A DNA stretch of 64,000 bases from Taibaiella sp. (GCA_016786705.1 JAEUVV010000003.1:124001-188000), one strand, 5' to 3'. Numbered from the stretch's first letter, positions 56,075 to 64,000 are shown. The notes: generated from the letters alone by a model not told the origin. Made by a program: numbers and translations.

Positions 56075-57280
56075 TTAGCGCCCGAATTTGAAATAATTAC
56101 TCAGCGGGTGCTTTTTCCCCTGCAACATAGCCGCTACCATATCCATGCCAATGACCGAGAAGGTAATACCATTACCCCCGAATCCTAATACAAAATAAGC
56201 GCCCGGGAAATCTTTATGGGTACCGATGTAGGGTAAACCATCTTTAGTTTCCCCGAAAGTGCCGGCCCAGATAAAGTCGGAACGGAAATCATAGCCCGGG
56301 AATATCCGCTGTACCTGTGTTTCCAGCCGCTTGCCTTTACGGTTCAATAAGCTATCTCTTTTTTTAGCGCTTACAAAATCCTCGTCCTCGCCGCCAATCA
56401 GCAGGCGGCCGTCGTCCGTGGTACGCATATAAATATAGGGGCTGGCGGTATTCCAGAACAGCGTTTTATTGAGCGACTTAAACTCATTGTCGGTTACTTC
56501 ACTGACAACCGCATAGGTAGATAAAAGCTTCACGAAATTTTCTTTGATCAGCTCTGTACTTTCAAAACCATTACAGTAAATGATCTTTTGGGCCTTAATT
56601 ATATTACCATAATCTGTCGTTACGGTTACACCATTTTTTTTGTACACCACTTCTTCTATATCGGTTTTATCATAGAGCTCCAGACCTCTTTTATAGTTAT
56701 AGGCCAGGAGGTCATGGGCCAGGCAGAAAGCGTCTATACTGGCGCCTTTGGCAGAAAGGATACCGCCATGTGTATTTTCCAGGCCATATTTTTCGTGTAT
56801 TTCTTTTGCCGTAAGCCATTTAACCGGGAAGCCGTACCTTTTACGGGCTTCAAACTCTTCCCGCAGCCAGGCTACATCTTTTTTATAAGCGGCGAAATAA
56901 AGGGAGTCTTTATTTTTAAAGCCACAGCCTGACCTTACCTGTTTGACCACTTCAGCCAGTTGATCGATAGAGTCAAAGCAAGCTGTATAAGCCGCTACTG
57001 CACCTTTTTCGCCGATCTGGCCGATCAATTCGAACAAGGGCACATCTATTTCGTATTGCAGCATAGAGGTAGTGGCCGATGTGCTGCCATTAGCGATCTC
57101 CCGCCTGTCTATAAGTACTGTTTTATAACCTTCTTCCATACAGCGATGCGCGATCAGGCTACCGGTAATGCCGCTGCCCACGATCAGTACATCGGTACTG
57201 ATGTCTTTAGCCAGGGAAGGGTAGGAGTGCTTCAAGCCGTTTTTTACCAGCCAGAAAGGTTCATTGGATTTTAATTTCAT
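56075..57280 (-). CDS. FAD-dependent oxidoreductase (DAO family)
   Basis: 401 residues: Rossmann FAD motif VLIVGSGITGSLIAHRCMEEGYKTVLIDRREIANGSTSATTSML (about 31-74), the substrate domain in the middle, and the C-terminal FAD signature GFGGNGITFSVIG. Resembles glycine/D-amino-acid oxidases and dehydrogenases (DadA/GlcD-like), substrate not assignable. Lies 68 bp upstream of the M42 peptidase on the same strand. Confidence 0.82.
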   Translation of the reverse strand: MKLKSNEPFWLVKNGLKHSYPSLAKDISTDVLIVGSGITGSLIAHRCMEEGYKTVLIDRREIANGSTSATTSMLQYEIDVPLFELIGQIGEKGAVAAYTACFDSIDQLAEVVKQVRSGCGFKNKDSLYFAAYKKDVAWLREEFEARKRYGFPVKWLTAKEIHEKYGLENTHGGILSAKGASIDAFCLAHDLLAYNYKRGLELYDKTDIEEVVYKKNGVTVTTDYGNIIKAQKIIYCNGFESTELIKENFVKLLSTYAVVSEVTDNEFKSLNKTLFWNTASPYIYMRTTDDGRLLIGGEDEDFVSAKKRDSLLNRKGKRLETQVQRIFPGYDFRSDFIWAGTFGETKDGLPYIGTHKDFPGAYFVLGFGGNGITFSVIGMDMVAAMLQGKKHPLSNYFKFGR

Positions 57281-57341
57281 AAATGTTCAAAAAAATATAA
57301 TACACTGCAAATACTTATATAATAGTCATTAAACAACAGTA

Positions 57342-58448
57342 TTAACGCACCTCATCTCCTAATTGTTCTAAAAGTACCAGGTAAGGTTTATGGAAATGAT
57401 GCATAAAAGTTTTGTCCTTATCATCGGGATACATTTTATAATAAGCCTCATCGGGCAATAAAACTATCGTTCTGCCGGTGCGCACATAGTGATTACTATT
57501 GTAATAATCCGGTGGCAAAAACTCCGGCAGGTTTTTCCGGATCATTTTAGAAGTCATCTTACCCAGGTATTTCTCATAATTTTTCTGAGCCTGCTGTGTC
57601 GGCTTACTCAGCTTTCTATAAATATGCCGTAAAGCCAGCCTTTGCAATAGTTTTTGCTTTTTGATCATCGCGTCGGCATTATTGAAGGGGTTCACATTAT
57701 TAAAATCAGCTACTGTTTGTATCGACATCGGCACTTCGGGTACCCAGTCCGCGGCATTCACCACGTTATATGCCCAGCCGCCCTGTGTTTTAGCCTCATA
57801 ATCGTAGGCATAATAAAGGTTACCGGGTTTAGGCGCCGCGCTGCAATAGGTCTTAAACCGGATATCTTTAGGCAGGCCACCATTTTGCTGCAAGCCGTAT
57901 AAATGAGAAGTGACCAGGAAAGAAATAGCGCCGCCCTGGCTATGCCCGGTAATCAGCACATCCCGAACCCCTTGCCGGTATAGTTCATTGATCTTTGGAA
58001 TAATTTCTTTAGCAAGATAAGCAGTACTCAGTAACCAGCCTACATGAACGGCAGCACGGGGATTGTCGGCAAAATGATAGGAAAAACTATCGGTACTGCT
58101 CAATTTTAAAACCCCTTTGGCAGGTACCATAGCCGCGTACAGGTTGGCCAGCCAGCTTTCCGCGTTCTGTGTTGTACCACGGATACTGATCACGGCAATT
58201 TTATCCTCGCTGAGCCAAAGGTCCCAAAGGTTATCCAGGCCTATGGGTTCAGAGCGATAGATCATTTTATATTGCGGTTCCGGGAATTGATTATAATAAT
58301 CAGGACCACCGGAGGTACGCGCGGAAATGTACATTAGTTCCCGGTATTCTTCTTTTTGAAAACCAGGCTGTAAGCCTTGTGCCCATGATGACAAAGTAAC
58401 CAGGCCTGCGGCTAAGCCCATAGCGATCTTAAAGTATAGAAATCTCAT
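57342..58448 (-). CDS. lipase (class 3) family protein
   Basis: 368 residues with a signal peptide (FKIAMGLAAGLVTLSSWA-Q). The nucleophile elbow GHSQGG (about 169-174) follows RDVLITGHSQG, and DWVPEVPMS and HYVRTG regions are plausible places for Asp and His. Class 3 (PF01764) alpha/beta-hydrolase; acts on lipids outside the cytoplasm. Next to dinB in divergent orientation. Confidence 0.82.
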   Translation of the reverse strand: MRFLYFKIAMGLAAGLVTLSSWAQGLQPGFQKEEYRELMYISARTSGGPDYYNQFPEPQYKMIYRSEPIGLDNLWDLWLSEDKIAVISIRGTTQNAESWLANLYAAMVPAKGVLKLSSTDSFSYHFADNPRAAVHVGWLLSTAYLAKEIIPKINELYRQGVRDVLITGHSQGGAISFLVTSHLYGLQQNGGLPKDIRFKTYCSAAPKPGNLYYAYDYEAKTQGGWAYNVVNAADWVPEVPMSIQTVADFNNVNPFNNADAMIKKQKLLQRLALRHIYRKLSKPTQQAQKNYEKYLGKMTSKMIRKNLPEFLPPDYYNSNHYVRTGRTIVLLPDEAYYKMYPDDKDKTFMHHFHKPYLVLLEQLGDEVR

Positions 58449-58603
58449 GTTTATCTATTTTATGAAACCACATATTGTTTGTAACCCATTGATGGTGGAC
58501 AAGATACAAAACTTTGCATGCACCACATAATGGTTATTAAATTTAAGGCCTGCATTCCTGTAAAGTAATAGGTTTATTTTAAGCAGGCAGCCCGCGGAAA
58601 CTT

Positions 58604-58611
58604 TATCTTTG
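58604..58611 (+). promoter_or_regulatory. TATCTTTG -7 element of dinB
   Basis: Exact TAnnTTTG, 41 bp before the ATG at 58652. No LexA box (bacterial SOS palindrome) was seen near it. Confidence 0.5.
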
Positions 58612-58651
58612 TGATACAACAAGCCTGTAAACCTCCAGGCAGCCCCATTCT

Positions 58652-59725
58652 ATGCAGCGTAAGATCATTCATATCGACATGGACGCCTTCTATGCCTCGG
58701 TAGAGCAGCGGGATTTCCCTGAATACCGGGGCCTGCCGCTGGTGGTCGGTGGCCTGCCCGAAGGCCGGGGCGGGGTTGTCGCCACCGCCAGTTATGAAGC
58801 CCGTCAATTTGGTATCCGCTCGGCTATGTCCTCCAAAATGGCACAACGCCTTTGCCCGGAAGCCATTTTTGTCCTGCCCAGGTTTGAAGCGTACAAGGCT
58901 GTTTCCAGGCATATTCGTGAAATATTCCTGCGTTATACCGATTTTATCGAACCGCTTTCGCTGGATGAGGCCTACCTGGATGTGACCGCCGATAAGCAAA
59001 ATATCGGCTCCGCCATAGAGATCGCCAGGCTAATCAAAAAAGCGATCAGCGAAGAACTGCAACTCACAGCTTCAGCGGGTGTCTCGGTCAATAAATTCGT
59101 GGCTAAGATCGCTTCTGATATGAATAAACCGGACGGGCTTACTTTTATAGGCCCTTCCAAAATTGAAGCTTTTATGGAAGCCCTGCCGGTTGAAAAGTTC
59201 TTCGGCGTAGGTAAAGTGACCGCGGCAAAAATGAAAGCCATGGGACTGTTTACCGGTAAAGACCTCAAGCAGCTTTCTGAGGCGGTGCTGGTACAGCACT
59301 TTGGCAAAACCGGTAAATTCTATTACCAGATCGTAAGAGGTATTGATAACCGCGCGGTACAGCCGCAGCGCGCCACTAAATCGGTGAGCGTAGAAGATAC
59401 CTACCAGGAAGATCTTTGCAGTAAGGAAGCTATGTTACCTGAACTCGAGTTGCTCTTGTCAAGGCTGATAGCAAGATTACAGCGGTCCGGGTTGAAAGGC
59501 AGGACCGTAACGGTAAAGTTCAAGTTCCATGATTTCAAAATCATCACCCGCAGCCAATCCGGCCAGCAGCTGATCGATGATAGCGCCACCCTTTTATCTA
59601 TGGTCCATGGCATTCTGGAACATGCACCCCTGGAAGGCAAGCGCGTTCGCCTGCTGGGTGTAGGCATTTCCAATTTTGAGCTGCCGGGGGAACCGGTCCG
59701 GGATATGCAGTTAAAACTATTTTAA
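58652..59725 (+). CDS. dinB: DNA polymerase IV
   Basis: Error-prone Y-family polymerase for translesion synthesis. 357 residues: HIDMDAFYASVEQRD (6-20) with the first metal Asp, SLDEAYLD (103-110) with Asp105-Glu106, the helix-hairpin-helix FFGVGKVTAAKM, and a little-finger domain in the second half. No clamp-binding motif is obvious at the very end (the last residues are DMQLKLF, which could act as the clamp motif). Confidence 0.95.
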   Translation: MQRKIIHIDMDAFYASVEQRDFPEYRGLPLVVGGLPEGRGGVVATASYEARQFGIRSAMSSKMAQRLCPEAIFVLPRFEAYKAVSRHIREIFLRYTDFIEPLSLDEAYLDVTADKQNIGSAIEIARLIKKAISEELQLTASAGVSVNKFVAKIASDMNKPDGLTFIGPSKIEAFMEALPVEKFFGVGKVTAAKMKAMGLFTGKDLKQLSEAVLVQHFGKTGKFYYQIVRGIDNRAVQPQRATKSVSVEDTYQEDLCSKEAMLPELELLLSRLIARLQRSGLKGRTVTVKFKFHDFKIITRSQSGQQLIDDSATLLSMVHGILEHAPLEGKRVRLLGVGISNFELPGEPVRDMQLKLF

Positions 59726-59831
59726 TCTGTTATTCCTATCCGCTTTCTTGTCTTAAGGCAAGTTTTCTCTGCCGATAAGTACCTAACTTCAATCCCAAAA
59801 GCATTTTCTATACGCATAAAACAAACAAAAC

Positions 59832-60281
59832 ATGAAAAGATTAAAGTATCACATCGACATTAATGCTCCGGCAGCTAAAGTATCCGATACCATGCTGGGT
59901 AGAGCGACTTATAAACAATGGACCGAAGCCTTTAACCCCACTTCAGACTTTGAAGGCAGCTGGGATAAAGGAGAAAATATCCGGTTCACAGGTATCAGCA
60001 AGGAAGGTAAGAAAGAAGGTATGGTAGCTGAAGTGATGGAACATATTCCTAACGAATTTGTTTCTTTAAGACATTACGGCGTGCTGGACGGTGAGCAGGT
60101 GATTAGTGAAGGGCCGGCCGTAGAAGGCTGGGCGGGCGCGCTGGAAAATTACTCGTTTAATGAACAGGATGGTAAAACTACCGTTACCGTAGAGGTGGAT
60201 TGCAACGAGCAGTACCTGGATTATTTCGACAATGCCTGGCCCAAGGCCCTGGATAAATTGAAAACATTAGCGGAACAATAA
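59832..60281 (+). CDS. SRPBCC / START-like domain protein (AHSA1 type)
   Basis: 149 residues: LKYHIDINAPAAKVSDTMLGRATYKQWTEAFNPTSDFEG (about 4-42) and the end CNEQYLDYFDNAWPKALDKLK are typical of the AHSA1/START-like fold that binds hydrophobic ligands. Start ATG after an AAACAAAAC leader. Followed by DoxX (23 bp) and a DUF1801 gene (9 bp), likely one operon of small stress-type genes. Confidence 0.8.
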   Translation: MKRLKYHIDINAPAAKVSDTMLGRATYKQWTEAFNPTSDFEGSWDKGENIRFTGISKEGKKEGMVAEVMEHIPNEFVSLRHYGVLDGEQVISEGPAVEGWAGALENYSFNEQDGKTTVTVEVDCNEQYLDYFDNAWPKALDKLKTLAEQ

Positions 60282-60304
60282 TTTCTACTATCAAAAAGCA
60301 GCTT

Positions 60305-60682
60305 ATGAAAATCGTAAAAACTATTTTGTTCTCGCTGTTTGGCCTGGTGATGATCAACGGCGGGCTGAGTAAATTGTTTAATTACATGCCACCGCCCAAA
60401 GATCTGCCGGAGGCTTTGAGCAGGGATAATGCCGCTTTCGCCGAGATCTCCTGGCTGATGCCTTTACTGGCCTTTGCCGAGCTGTTGGCAGGGGTTCTTA
60501 TCCTTATTCCAAGGACCAGGGCACTCGGTGCTTTGGTCATTTTCCCGGTTATGATAGGCATATTACTGACGCATATCACCGTTGCCCCTGAGGGCCTCCT
60601 TATTGCTTTGGTACTCTGGGCCATATTATTGTGGATGATTATCGACAACCGGCATAAATACCTGCCCCTCATTAATAAATAA
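60305..60682 (+). CDS. DoxX family membrane protein
   Basis: 125 residues, four hydrophobic helices (TILFSLFGLVMINGGLSKLF, LMPLLAFAELLAGVLILIP, ALGALVIFPVMIGILLTHI, LIALVLWAILLWMII). DoxX-like proteins occur next to redox and detox genes; function unknown. Between SRPBCC (23 bp) and DUF1801 (9 bp) genes. Confidence 0.8.
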   Translation: MKIVKTILFSLFGLVMINGGLSKLFNYMPPPKDLPEALSRDNAAFAEISWLMPLLAFAELLAGVLILIPRTRALGALVIFPVMIGILLTHITVAPEGLLIALVLWAILLWMIIDNRHKYLPLINK

Positions 60683-60691
60683 ACAGCGGGA

Positions 60692-61033
60692 ATGATGTAC
60701 GATGAAGCAGTAACACAGTATATTTCCGGCTTTGAGCCGGATATCCGGGAGCGTTTAAATGCCCTGAGGGCGCTTTTCCATGAAACACTGCCGGATACAG
60801 AGGAAAGTATCCGCTACCAGATGCCGGCCTTTATGATAGGGCCCAAGCGCTATCTTTATTTTGCCGCTTACAAAAAGCACATCGGCTTTTACCCGGTATA
60901 CGGAATGGTAGCGCTGGCGCCTGAGATCGAGCAGTATAAAGCCAAAAAAGCGAAAGACACGTTACATTTTATGCATGATCAGCCATTACCGCTGGAACTG
61001 GTGCGGCAAATCATCCGGTATAAAACAAAATAG
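60692..61033 (+). CDS. DUF1801 / YdhG-like iron-chaperone-type protein
   Basis: 113 residues of the frataxin-like DUF1801 fold: YISGFEPDIRERLNALRALFHETLPDTEESIRYQMPAFM, then KRYLYFAAYKKHIGFYPVYG and the C-terminal PLPLELVRQIIRYK. Family members such as B. subtilis YdhG bind iron. The gene ends 9 bp after the DoxX gene. Confidence 0.8.
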   Translation: MMYDEAVTQYISGFEPDIRERLNALRALFHETLPDTEESIRYQMPAFMIGPKRYLYFAAYKKHIGFYPVYGMVALAPEIEQYKAKKAKDTLHFMHDQPLPLELVRQIIRYKTK

Positions 61034-61115
61034 GATTTGGGATAAAAACCAGTTTAGACAAGCTGGTTAAAAGAGTTCATTTCTCATTCAGTTTATAGGA
61101 ATGTTGTTGTTTCTG

Positions 61116-61200
61116 CCACTTTTTGCTTGTCCAAATGCGTTAGCATTCATAAGCACCGAAAACTACAATAAAAAAACGCATAAAAAGTGGAGCAAAAAAG
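61116..61200 (-). repeat. R1 intergenic repeat, copy I, reverse, with 47-bp insert
   Basis: Reverse complement of the 3' end of R1 (TTTTTTGCTCCACTTTTT then GGACAAGCAAAAAGTGG). Between them lies an insert (61135-61181) with perfect 7-bp terminal inverted repeats ATGCGTT/AACGCAT. Between convergent DUF1801 and fasciclin genes. Hairpin 1 is absent. Confidence 0.75.
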
Positions 61201-61232
61201 AAACCTTGCAGGAAACAAGTCCCGCAAGGTTT
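61201..61232 (-). terminator. terminator of the fasciclin gene
   Basis: Arms AAACCTTGC (61201-61209) and GCAAGGTTT (61224-61232), 14-nt loop; on the minus strand the T-run comes from the adjacent R1 repeat. About 73 bp past the fasciclin stop. Confidence 0.65.
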
Positions 61233-61304
61233 TCACCTCAAAAACACAACACCAAAAACGGTTAATTGTACAGTCGGGCAAAGCTTACCCGTAAAGTTTT
61301 ATAC

Positions 61305-61871
61305 TTAAGGCATCAATACGCCATCGATCACATGGATCACACCGTTAGACTGATTGACATCAGCAATCGTCACCTTGGCGCTATTGCCTTGAGCATCTTT
61401 CACATATACATCTTTCCCTTTCATCCAAAAGGTAAGCTTGCCTCCCTGTACTGTTTTTGCTTCATACATACCCTTGCCGTCTTTTATCGCTTTCTTAATC
61501 TGCCCGGCGCTCCATTTACCGGGAATTACATGGTAGGTTAATATCGTGGTCAGCTGCGCTTTGTTTTCCGGCATCATCAGGCTGTTTAAAGCAGCTTCAG
61601 GCACTTTTGCAAAGGCGCTGTTAGTGGGCGCCAGTACGGTGAACGGTCCTTTGCCCTGTAAAGTTTCCACCAAGCCGGCCGCTTTTACCGCAGCTACCAG
61701 TGTAGTATGATCTTTAGAGTTTACCGCGTTTTCCACAATATTTTTAGAAGGATACATCGGTGCACCACCCACCATTACGGTTTTTTCTTTGGTCTGAGCC
61801 TGGCTCATATAGGTGCTTCCCAATAAGGCGGCGGCAGTGGCGGTAAGCCATACAATTGATCTGAATTTCAT
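61305..61871 (-). CDS. secreted fasciclin (FAS1) domain protein
   Basis: 188 residues with a signal peptide (LTATAAALLGSTYMSQA-Q). One FAS1 domain: KDHTTLVAAVKAAGLVETLQGKGPFTVLAPTNSAFAKVP (about 52-90) and YHVIPGKWSAGQIKK...VNQSNGVIHVIDGVLMP near the end. Surface or periplasmic adhesion-type domain; a homologue family is controlled by SigK in mycobacteria. Shares an ECF-type promoter element with msrB. Confidence 0.88.
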   Translation of the reverse strand: MKFRSIVWLTATAAALLGSTYMSQAQTKEKTVMVGGAPMYPSKNIVENAVNSKDHTTLVAAVKAAGLVETLQGKGPFTVLAPTNSAFAKVPEAALNSLMMPENKAQLTTILTYHVIPGKWSAGQIKKAIKDGKGMYEAKTVQGGKLTFWMKGKDVYVKDAQGNSAKVTIADVNQSNGVIHVIDGVLMP

Positions 61872-61915
61872 AATCTTTAGTTTTTTTGTTTATGGATTGA
61901 AAAGTTTTGTACTAT

Positions 61916-61947
61916 TATTTACGAGTATGGATGTCGTTTGGATTTAC
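61916..61947 (-). promoter_or_regulatory. ECF-type promoter element of the fasciclin gene
   Basis: On the minus strand GTAAATCCA (61947-61939), 14 bases, then TCGTAAATA (61924-61916). The same elements at the same spacing precede msrB. Distance from the -10-like part to the ATG is 45 bp. Confidence 0.5.
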
Positions 61948-61996
61948 TGCGAAATTTTTTTTTTGAAAAATATTTCCGATCCTTATCAGCAATGAG

Positions 61997-62497
61997 CTAC
62001 TTCTTTTTGAAAGGTTCAAAATCCAGTGATACCGAGTTCATACAATATCTTTTACCGGTAGGCTCCGGGCCATCCTCAAAGACATGGCCCAGGTGCGCCT
62101 CGCAACGACCGCATTTTACTTCCGTACGCTCCATATTATATGAGCGGTCGGTATGATAAGTCACGGCATTGGTACGTATGGGTTCAAAGAAAGAAGGCCA
62201 GCCACAGGTAGTAGCAAATTTTGCGGTAGCTTTAAACAGCGCGTTACCGCATACGGCGCAGTAATAAGTCCCTTTTTCATCAAATTCATAGTATTTACCG
62301 GTAAAGGCGGTTTCTGTTGCCCCTTCACGGGCTACCAGGTAAAGCTCCCGGGGCAGGATGGTTTTCCATACCTTATCCGGTACCTGCAGCTTAGTGGTAT
62401 CAGTCCGGGAATAATAAGGGTTTGAGGGCGCATGTTTTTGCGCGTACAATATAGTCGTAGATAAAGCCAGGCCTATCAGCCATAGTCCTTTTTTCAT
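61997..62497 (-). CDS. msrB: exported peptide-methionine (R)-S-oxide reductase
   Basis: 166 residues with a signal peptide (LIGLALSTTILYA-Q), so it acts in the envelope and not the cytosol. MsrB domain: CAVC and CGRC zinc cysteines (about 79-82 and 126-129), GWPSF and catalytic Cys152 in RYCMNSVSLDF. Repairs oxidised methionine in proteins; the reductant outside the cytoplasm is unknown. Divergent from the ECF sigma gene, shares a promoter element with the fasciclin gene. Confidence 0.92.
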   Translation of the reverse strand: MKKGLWLIGLALSTTILYAQKHAPSNPYYSRTDTTKLQVPDKVWKTILPRELYLVAREGATETAFTGKYYEFDEKGTYYCAVCGNALFKATAKFATTCGWPSFFEPIRTNAVTYHTDRSYNMERTEVKCGRCEAHLGHVFEDGPEPTGKRYCMNSVSLDFEPFKKK

Positions 62498-62513
62498 AAA
62501 TTATCATTTCAAT

Positions 62514-62545
62514 CATATACGAGAACGTCTGGCACCTGGATTTCC
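62514..62545 (-). promoter_or_regulatory. ECF-type promoter element of msrB
   Basis: On the minus strand GGAAATCCA (62545-62537), 14 bases, TCGTATATG (62522-62514). It fits the ECF pattern GGAA(A/C) - 18 bases - CGTA. It ends 17 bp before the ATG. Confidence 0.55.
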
Positions 62546-62592
62546 AAAAAGTTTTTTTTAGTTTATCCTACACATATATCGCTCGTTTCCAC

Positions 62593-62600
62593 TACATTTG
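62593..62600 (+). promoter_or_regulatory. TACATTTG -7 element of the ECF sigma gene
   Basis: Exact TAnnTTTG, 23 bp before the TTG at 62624; the sigma gene would then be read by the main sigma factor and not by itself. Confidence 0.45.
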
Positions 62601-62623
62601 TAAGATATCTTTTAAGAAAATAC

Positions 62624-63175
62624 TTGACTTCAACTATCAGGCAGGAAGAATTGGCAGCTATGCTGCGCAACAGGGAACGAAAGGCCTTCGATATCCTGTA
62701 TGATAGTTACTCGGCTGCCTTATTGGGTGTGATCTGCCAGATGATCACCCCTAAAGAAAGCGCAGAAGATATCTTACAGGAAACCTTTGTAAAGATCTGG
62801 AAGTATATAGACCGTTTTGATGCTTCAAAAGGCAGCCTGTATACCTGGATGCTGAATATCGCGAGAAACACGGCACTAGACGCCCTCAAATCCAAAGGGC
62901 ATAAAAAACAACTCCAAAACCAAACGATCGATAATATCGTATATAATGAGAAAGGTTCTTCTGACCTGTCGCAACCGGCCGCTTCGGCCAGGCTGGACCT
63001 GAAAGACCTATCCGGTATATTGGACCAGGAAAATACTTTGCTGATCTCTAAAGCCTATTTCGAAGGATATACGCAGGCGGAGATCGCTGAAGCAACCGGC
63101 ATGCCTTTAGGAACGGTTAAAACACGCATGCGCAGTGCCTTAAAGAAGTTGAGAACATTTTTTAATGATAAATAA
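62624..63175 (+). CDS. ECF RNA polymerase sigma factor
   Basis: 183 residues. Sigma2: RKAFDILYDSYSAALLGVICQM (18-39), DILQETFVKIWKYIDRFDASKGSLYTWMLNIARNTALDAL; sigma4: LLISKAYFEGYTQAEIAEATGMPLGTVKTRMRSALKKLR. TTG start at 62624 (ATG at residue 13 is an alternative). SigK/SigL-like group by its partner. Followed by the anti-sigma gene 31 bp on. Confidence 0.92.
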   Translation: MTSTIRQEELAAMLRNRERKAFDILYDSYSAALLGVICQMITPKESAEDILQETFVKIWKYIDRFDASKGSLYTWMLNIARNTALDALKSKGHKKQLQNQTIDNIVYNEKGSSDLSQPAASARLDLKDLSGILDQENTLLISKAYFEGYTQAEIAEATGMPLGTVKTRMRSALKKLRTFFNDK

Positions 63176-63206
63176 TTAATTTAGTAAAGCGTAATATAAT
63201 TTTAGT

Positions 63207-64000
63207 TTGAACACTCAGGATATCATATCATCCGGCATTATCGAAAGCTACGTACTGGGCACTGCAAGCCCGGAAGAAGTGGCTATGCTGGGTTGTATGC
63301 AACAATCTTTCCCGGAAATAAAAGCGGCGGTGCTGGAAGCCCAGCAAGCTCTTGAAGGAATGGCAAGCCACCTGGCTGTTACGCCCTCTGCCGGACTGAA
63401 AGAAAAAATCTGGGACCGCATCGAAGCGGAAACAGCCACAATAAATACTGATCCTGATACGACAACAGTAACTGCTGCCCAAGCTGCGGAGCCGCTAAAA
63501 GCCGGCAAAAGTATCGCCTGGAAAGGCTGGGCGATGGCCGCTTCCATTTTGCTGGTGCTGAGTGTCGCTGCTAATATCTATTACAACCAGGATAATACGC
63601 AAAAAGAGCGTGAGCTGGCTGCCATTACCGCGCAAAAAAATGAACAGGCCTTAAAAATGGCGGCTGCAGAAAGCAGGATCGCTATGCTGAACCAGCCGGA
63701 TATGAAAGTGGTGCGCCTCAAAGGCGCCGAAAACCACGCCACAGCCCATGCAATGGTGTTCTGGAACGAGCAGACCAAAGAAGTATATCTTGATGCCGCG
63801 GCCCTGCCTAAAGCGCCTTCCGGCAAGCAATACCAGCTCTGGGCGATGGTGAACGGCAAACCTGTAGATGCAGGCCTGTACACATCAGAGGCCGAGCTCG
63901 GCAAAGCCTTATCTACAATACCACAAGCAGAGGCTTTCGCCATTACGCTTGAAAATGCCGGCGGTAGCCCGGTGCCCACCTTATCGCAGCTGTACGTGAT
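63207..64000 (+). CDS. RskA-type anti-sigma factor, 3' end outside window
   Basis: Starts at TTG 63207 and runs to the window end (264 complete codons). N-terminal anti-sigma region (1-70, SYVLGTASPEEV near the start), a transmembrane helix (about 108-126, WAMAASILLVLSVAANIYY), and a periplasmic domain with a coiled coil and the RskA signature PSGKQYQLWAMVNGKPVDAGLY. Without the usual ATG; TTG is consistent with neighbours. Holds the ECF factor inactive until an envelope signal. Confidence 0.85.
   Translation, partial: MNTQDIISSGIIESYVLGTASPEEVAMLGCMQQSFPEIKAAVLEAQQALEGMASHLAVTPSAGLKEKIWDRIEAETATINTDPDTTTVTAAQAAEPLKAGKSIAWKGWAMAASILLVLSVAANIYYNQDNTQKERELAAITAQKNEQALKMAAAESRIAMLNQPDMKVVRLKGAENHATAHAMVFWNEQTKEVYLDAAALPKAPSGKQYQLWAMVNGKPVDAGLYTSEAELGKALSTIPQAEAFAITLENAGGSPVPTLSQLYV

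Noticed and set aside
1..64000. Integrated prophage or insertion sequence
   Set aside because: No integrase, transposase or phage structural gene was found; repeats lack coding capacity.

Overview
The window looks like a chromosomal segment of a Bacteroidota bacterium, most likely of the Chitinophagaceae/Sphingobacteriales side (inferred). The evidence is a fused SecD-SecF translocase, a type IX secretion sorting domain (gliding-motility C-terminal type), LVIVD-repeat lipoproteins, a DUF2027-Smr protein, a BamA-like barrel protein next to NAD kinase, and many copies of the Bacteroidota promoter element TAnnTTTG just ahead of genes. Several starts are TTG or GTG, and Shine-Dalgarno sequences are rarely obvious. 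No tRNA, rRNA, CRISPR array, transposase or phage gene was seen.

Layout. 1-6.1 kb: end of a PfkB-family kinase, pyruvate kinase, a repeat-filled gap and secDF. 6.3-12.6 kb: an Smr protein, then a minus-strand run of small accessory genes (GNAT, DUF4288, TPR lipoprotein, ATP-grasp, CpXC and two unknowns), with relics of a Crp/Fnr regulator and of an outer-membrane barrel gene inside or beside it. 12.6-18.4 kb: DoxD/DoxA-type membrane protein, glyA operon with a tiny Cys-rich ORF, flavin reductase, TerB-like protein and alanine dehydrogenase. 18.5-24.3 kb: rpoN, nadD, feoA, and a manC-pyrH-nth operon. 24.3-26.35 kb: a 2-kb intergenic repeat cluster. 26.4-33.2 kb: murA (carrying the Cys-to-Asp change linked to fosfomycin insensitivity), a secreted unknown, lemA, nadK, BamA-like protein, and grpE-dnaJ. 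33.3-41.1 kb: purE, purK, a small membrane protein, ffh, LVIVD lipoproteins, lon. 41.3-48.2 kb: outer-membrane barrel protein, radical SAM protein, malate dehydrogenase, secreted proteins and a T9SS cargo protein. 48.4-54.9 kb: truncated hemoglobin facing a 1866-residue multidomain protein of unknown function that ends in an HExxH metalloprotease-like domain. 54.9-61 kb: M42 peptidase, FAD oxidoreductase, lipase, DNA polymerase IV and three small stress-type genes. 61.3-64 kb: fasciclin protein, exported MsrB, ECF sigma factor and RskA-like anti-sigma factor (cut by the window end).

Most of the window is housekeeping. The parts worth a second look are: (i) a family of at least nine intergenic repeats built of tandem hairpins with compensatory base changes, all lying between convergent genes and in two cases interrupted by related small inserts; (ii) a candidate ECF regulon in which fasciclin and msrB share a GKAAATCCA-N14-TCGTAWATR promoter-like element at identical spacing, beside a sigma/anti-sigma pair, recalling the mycobacterial SigK-RskA-fasciclin system; (iii) the 1866-residue protein and the 20-bp perfect palindrome upstream of it; (iv) several near-leaderless transcripts predicted from TAnnTTTG boxes lying 5-15 bases before start codons.
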